Shown here in pieces: positions 37,114 through 39,884 of a stretch of DNA of 39,884 bases. Source of the DNA: a virus. The stretch is from IMG/VR virus record IMGVR_UViG_2166559006_000002, positions 1 to 39,884 of that record, one strand, 5' to 3'. Every line of letters starts with the position of its first letter. Position 1 is the stretch's first letter. A program made the position numbers and the translations under genes. The notes below the pieces were generated by a model. That model was not told the origin of the DNA. It saw only the letters and a program-made list of their open reading frames with translations, and searched no databases.

Positions 37114-38241
37114 CTACAAGATAGTCAACGACTGCAAATCGAAACCATCATCATTGACCTCAAAGACCAATAGTCCAGGGTCACTGTCGTCGCCCGATTT
37201 GTTTCTAAACCAGTCGCTGCCGTTATCGAGAGTAGGGCACTGCAACCACCACTTAGACTTCCCCGTCCGCTGCGACCTGCCCGTAGGCATAACACGCAGG
37301 TGGTGGTAATGACCAGTCAGGAGAATGTCCGCATCGGCTGTAGCCTGCGCACCATGCTGCTGACCAGCCCACCACTTCGGCATCTGATCACACGCCGACT
37401 GATGCCCGTGATGCACACCAAGCCTCGTACCCTGCACATCAACCGCAACCGATTCATCCCACTCGCCAGGGCGATGAAACTCAACCGGCAAACCGATCAG
37501 AGCAGCCTGAAACTCAAGCCGCGACTGGACCACCAGCCCCCAGTCATCACCAGGCCGCCCAAGAATCTGCTTCCCAGCACGCCAAGCACCATGATTCGAG
37601 GGAACCGAAAGCGCTTTCACCGGCCCATACCGGGCCATGAGCACTATCGTCTTCCACTCTTCGACCGCAGCACAATCGATCTGCTGAGGTAACGACAGGT
37701 CGTTGGTGAACATCTGAGAGGCAACATTCTCGAAACCCTCATTGGAGTCCCCAACGTCAACAAAAACGCTGCGCGTGATCTTCCGAGACTTCATGTGCGC
37801 TTCGAGCGCTACCCGCTTCTGTGCGAGCCTCACGAGCAGTTCCGGTGTGCCACCACGCGAACCAACCTTACCCAACTGCATATCCGCCCACGCCACAACC
37901 AACGTCGCAGCACCAACCTCATGTTTCACCGGACGATACGTAGTCCGCGCAACCTCCGCATACAACGCCGGCAAATCAATCTGCTCAACACGACGCCGAT
38001 ACCCGAAGAAAAACGACCGCAAAGTCCGACCATCAACAGTCTCCTTAGACCACTGATGCGCCTTCCCCTCAATCATCCACTCATCAGGATCCAGGCCCGC
38101 AATCGTCAACAGGTCACGCTCATCCGTGATCAGCTCATACACCGGACCAGTCGACGCTGTGCCCGTGTCGCCATCCGAAACAGAATGCTTCTGATACTCG
38201 GGAGGCACTTGCGCCTTCGATGCTCGCCCAATTAGCGACAT
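37114..38241 (-). CDS. Calcineurin-like metallophosphoesterase
   Basis: The product is 375 residues from ATG at 38241; GTG two codons earlier is possible. FVDVGDSNEGFEN (GD-x-x-E), SVPSNHGAWRAGK (GNH[DE]-like), GVHHGHQS and LLTGHYHHLRV are the metal-binding motifs of Mre11/SbcD-like phosphoesterases. Phage members may be DNA-repair nucleases or nucleotide phosphatases. The N-terminal 110 residues (ERDLLTIAGLDPDEWMIEGK) form an extra helical domain common in the actinophage group. Confidence 0.8.
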   Translation of the reverse strand: MSLIGRASKAQVPPEYQKHSVSDGDTGTASTGPVYELITDERDLLTIAGLDPDEWMIEGKAHQWSKETVDGRTLRSFFFGYRRRVEQIDLPALYAEVARTTYRPVKHEVGAATLVVAWADMQLGKVGSRGGTPELLVRLAQKRVALEAHMKSRKITRSVFVDVGDSNEGFENVASQMFTNDLSLPQQIDCAAVEEWKTIVLMARYGPVKALSVPSNHGAWRAGKQILGRPGDDWGLVVQSRLEFQAALIGLPVEFHRPGEWDESVAVDVQGTRLGVHHGHQSACDQMPKWWAGQQHGAQATADADILLTGHYHHLRVMPTGRSQRTGKSKWWLQCPTLDNGSDWFRNKSGDDSDPGLLVFEVNDDGFDLQSLTIL

Positions 38242-38462
38242 GAGCACAGCCCCCTACGATGACGAGAAACCACGCTCAAACCGCGCTGGAAACCCTCAGC
38301 CCTGAACGCCGCAGCAATATCAGTCGTGGGCCACCCCGGATCATCCAACATCCCATTCGCAGCAGCCCGCTCATCGGCGGGCAACATGCCGATCCAATCC
38401 TTGACCGAACATTTACGTCTCGAATCGACAGGCGGTTTAGTGAGAGCTTCTTTCAAAGACAT
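38232..38462 (-). CDS. Small protein with possible DNA-binding fold
   Basis: The product is 76 residues. RRKCSVKDWIGMLPADERAA then FRAEGFQRGLSVVSRHRRGL resembles short actinophage proteins with a HTH-like core placed before phosphoesterase genes. AAGGGG precedes the ATG. The function is unproven. Confidence 0.6.
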   Translation of the reverse strand: MSLKEALTKPPVDSRRKCSVKDWIGMLPADERAAANGMLDDPGWPTTDIAAAFRAEGFQRGLSVVSRHRRGLCSCR

Positions 38463-38484
38463 TCAGCACCCCTTCCAGGGCAGC

Positions 38485-38523
38485 AAAAAAGGCACCAGGC
38501 CCGAAAACGGGCGCATTGATGCC
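38485..38523 (-). terminator. Rho-independent terminator
   Basis: On the minus strand an outer GGCA/TGCC stem and inner GCCCG-TTTT-CGGGC stem precede six T. The inner part repeats the motif found on both sides of terS with one change. Confidence 0.75.
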
Positions 38524-38550
38524 TTGTGACTCGATTGTATCACAAACTAA

Positions 38551-39204
38551 TTACACTGCCGTAATTCCACCCTCAAGACATGCTGCGAGAAGGCTTAAAG
38601 TTTCCGGCTCCAACTCTTCCCCGCGCCGTTGCCTTTCGTCCACATTCGTGAAAAACACCAGTTCACGCAACCCAGACAGGCCCGACCAAAACCCGGTACA
38701 AGCACGGCACGTCGCCGTCATCGCAGTCACATTCCATTCGATCGCGAACACCTCCGCATCATCCACCACCAACCGGCGCACCCCACATTTAGGGCACGGT
38801 GTCTGCCACTCCCGCAACCGGGGCGGATCAAACTTCCGCTCAATCGCCGCAATCCACGCCCCCATCACACGAACCGCATACTCTTCACCGCCAACCGGGG
38901 CACGCCACCTCCTCAACGACCCCGGCACGTCATCCCGGTCGAAAAAGATGCCGGCGTTGAAACACCAACCCCGCACCCGATCTACGATCTGCGCCCACAT
39001 TTCCAACGCATCCGCATCAATCAGCAATGGCGTGTTAGCCGACTTCGGACCCTGACTTGTCCCCGTACCCTCCCTGAGAAGATCCAACAAAGAAGGGTGC
39101 TCAACAGTGTGAACGCCCAACCATTTGCCGTCATCGTCCTTGAACACGGTGGGCAAAAATCTTGGTTTAGTGAGCTTGTCCACCACATCCGTTAGAGCGG
39201 TCAT
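38551..39204 (-). CDS. DUF7341-like actinophage protein
   Basis: The product is 217 residues. LPTVFKDDDGKWLGVHTVEH then PSLLDLLREG, LLIDADALEMWAQIVDRVRG, and a zinc-ribbon PCPKCGVRR and ATCRACTGFW match a widespread actinophage family of unknown function. GGAGGAAGA precedes the ATG, which overlaps the stop of the small gene before it. Confidence 0.7.
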   Translation of the reverse strand: MTALTDVVDKLTKPRFLPTVFKDDDGKWLGVHTVEHPSLLDLLREGTGTSQGPKSANTPLLIDADALEMWAQIVDRVRGWCFNAGIFFDRDDVPGSLRRWRAPVGGEEYAVRVMGAWIAAIERKFDPPRLREWQTPCPKCGVRRLVVDDAEVFAIEWNVTAMTATCRACTGFWSGLSGLRELVFFTNVDERQRRGEELEPETLSLLAACLEGGITAV

Positions 39205-39308
39205 TCTTCCTCCGTATGAACTTCAAACCAGTGCTGCCGCGTGGCGGGAGCAGCAAGACCGCGCGGGGGGCAGCAGAATTCTTCTTCACAATCCGGGCAA
39301 CGGATCAA
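39201..39308 (-). CDS. 35-residue zinc-ribbon-like protein, TTG start
   Basis: From TTG at 39308 the product is MIRCPDCEEEFCCPPRGLAA then PATRQHWFEVHTEEE, with CPDC and CC. Its TGA overlaps the next ATG (ATGA). The same frame is separated from the upstream gene only by TGA and three codons, so fusion by readthrough is an alternative. No strong ribosome-binding site. Confidence 0.5.
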   Translation of the reverse strand: MIRCPDCEEEFCCPPRGLAAPATRQHWFEVHTEEE

Positions 39309-39317
39309 CGTAACCCA

Positions 39318-39524
39318 TCAGACGCCTTCTGACGTGTCCTGAGGCAACGTCGCGCCAGTCTGACCCGTGTGCGGCTCATAATCGATGCCTGCTCTGCGCG
39401 CGGCATCCCTGATCCTTGTCGCCGGCCGGTCGCTCTCCGGAACGCCAGCCGCCAGCGTCGTCCCGACCGTGATGCCCTGCGCGGCCATCTTCGCCATCAG
39501 ACGATCCAACTCGCTCGCTGCCAT
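39318..39524 (-). CDS. 68-residue protein, unknown function
   Basis: The product is MAASELDRLMAKMAAQGITV then RIRDAARRAGIDYEPHTGQT. ATG at 39524 overlaps the upstream TAA (TAATG). No recognised motif. Confidence 0.6.
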   Translation of the reverse strand: MAASELDRLMAKMAAQGITVGTTLAAGVPESDRPATRIRDAARRAGIDYEPHTGQTGATLPQDTSEGV

Positions 39525-39652
39525 TACTCAGCCCTCCCGGTATCCGCCGACTCACGCGCAATGTGCTCGCGCAGGTCTTCGGTCGCGATGACACGCTTGC
39601 CGAGTCGATGCCAGCGGCCACGGACCAGCTTGAACGTGGTCTCGAAGATCAT
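39524..39652 (-). CDS. 42-residue basic protein
   Basis: The product is MIFETTFKLVRGRWHRLGKR then VIATEDLREHIARESADTGR. TAATG coupling to the next gene supports it. The ribosome-binding site is weak. Unknown function. Confidence 0.5.
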   Translation of the reverse strand: MIFETTFKLVRGRWHRLGKRVIATEDLREHIARESADTGRAE

Positions 39653-39694
39653 GTAGCGTACCCAATCGGCACCATGACTCTCGTCGCCTTGGCA

Positions 39695-39884
39695 TTACGC
39701 CTTCACAACCTTTCCGCCTTGCAGCGTGTAGAACACGTCCGCTTTGACCTTCATCCCGTCGACATTCACCGCTTTGACACCGATGATTCGCCAGTTGACG
39801 CCTCGTTCGGTGAGGACGATCCAGGAGCCGAGGATGCCGCGTGCGCGACCGCTTCTGCCAGTGACGATGGCGATGGATTGGTCG
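39695..39884 (-). CDS. Unknown protein, 5' end off the window
   Basis: The last 62 codons of a minus-strand gene ending TAA at 39695. The sequence IAIVTGRSGRARGILGSWIV then VNWRIIGVKAVNVDGMKVKA and VFYTLQGGKVVKA is beta-rich with no recognised motif. The start lies outside. Confidence 0.6.
   Translation of the reverse strand, partial: DQSIAIVTGRSGRARGILGSWIVLTERGVNWRIIGVKAVNVDGMKVKADVFYTLQGGKVVKA

Noticed and set aside
1-39884. Window as a closed circular genome joined end to end
   Set aside because: Joining base 1 to base 39884 continues the nucleotidase in a frame of Arg/His-rich sequence without family likeness, and the ends share no terminal repeat.

Overview
The window is most of the genome of a temperate, tailed (siphovirus-type) phage of a high-GC Gram-positive (actinobacterial) host. 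The evidence is GC-rich DNA with dense ATGA, GTGA and TGATG start/stop overlaps, a WhiB-family (actinobacteria/actinophage-specific) reading frame, a DUF2510 membrane protein, several leaderless-type promoters, and HK97-type head and long-tail genes. No lysin B is seen, so a host without a mycolate envelope (for example Microbacteriaceae) is a reasonable guess, but this is inference. Genes run off both ends (a 5'-nucleotidase-like gene at base 1, an unknown gene at base 39884), so the window is not closed. Integrase and a tRNA-3'-end-like attP core lie in the middle between phage genes, which suggests the free-phage (attP) arrangement and not an integrated prophage.

Layout. (1) 1-9,690, minus strand: early genes. 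In transcription order they are a polynucleotide kinase-like P-loop protein, DUF4258, a run of very small proteins including two paralogous small membrane proteins, a hexapeptide-repeat protein, an SMC/RecN-like ATPase, a YqaJ-type exonuclease, a RecT annealing protein, a RusA-like resolvase, a beta-class DNA methyltransferase, a WhiB-like protein (frame interrupted by TAA), an HTH protein, an HNH protein and a 5'-nucleotidase. Exonuclease, RecT, resolvase and ATPase form a recombination/replication module. (2) 10,076-13,263: lysogeny module. Excisionase and a Cro-like protein (minus) diverge from HTH regulators, a small ORF, tyrosine integrase and a membrane protein (plus); attP lies between the regulators and the integrase. 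(3) 13,323-34,373, minus strand: late genes, transcribed terS, tRNA-Asn, terL, small gene, portal, MuF-like head protein, scaffold, major capsid, decoration, connector and neck proteins, tail terminator, major tail protein, tail chaperones with -1 frameshift, tape measure, beta-helix tail fibre, minor tail proteins, GH25 endolysin, two holin-like membrane proteins. Many hairpins separate these genes. (4) 34,374-39,884: a noncoding stretch with two DnaA-box sequences, a plus-strand HTH/membrane-protein pair behind a large dyad-symmetric promoter, and minus-strand accessory genes (zinc-finger proteins, a permuted NlpC/P60 peptidase, a calcineurin-like phosphoesterase).

The most unusual feature is in the MuF-like head gene. 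It carries a 286-residue intein, and almost the whole intein is overlapped on the opposite strand by a 270-codon frame that reads as an HTH plus Vsr/DUF559-like nuclease. This would be a homing endonuclease encoded antisense to the intein it presumably mobilises.

Three reading frames look broken or recoded: WhiB by an in-frame TAA, the scaffold at a C7 run, and one membrane paralogue by a 1-base shift. Together these could be base-call errors, decay or recoding, and the raw reads should be checked before biology is built on them.
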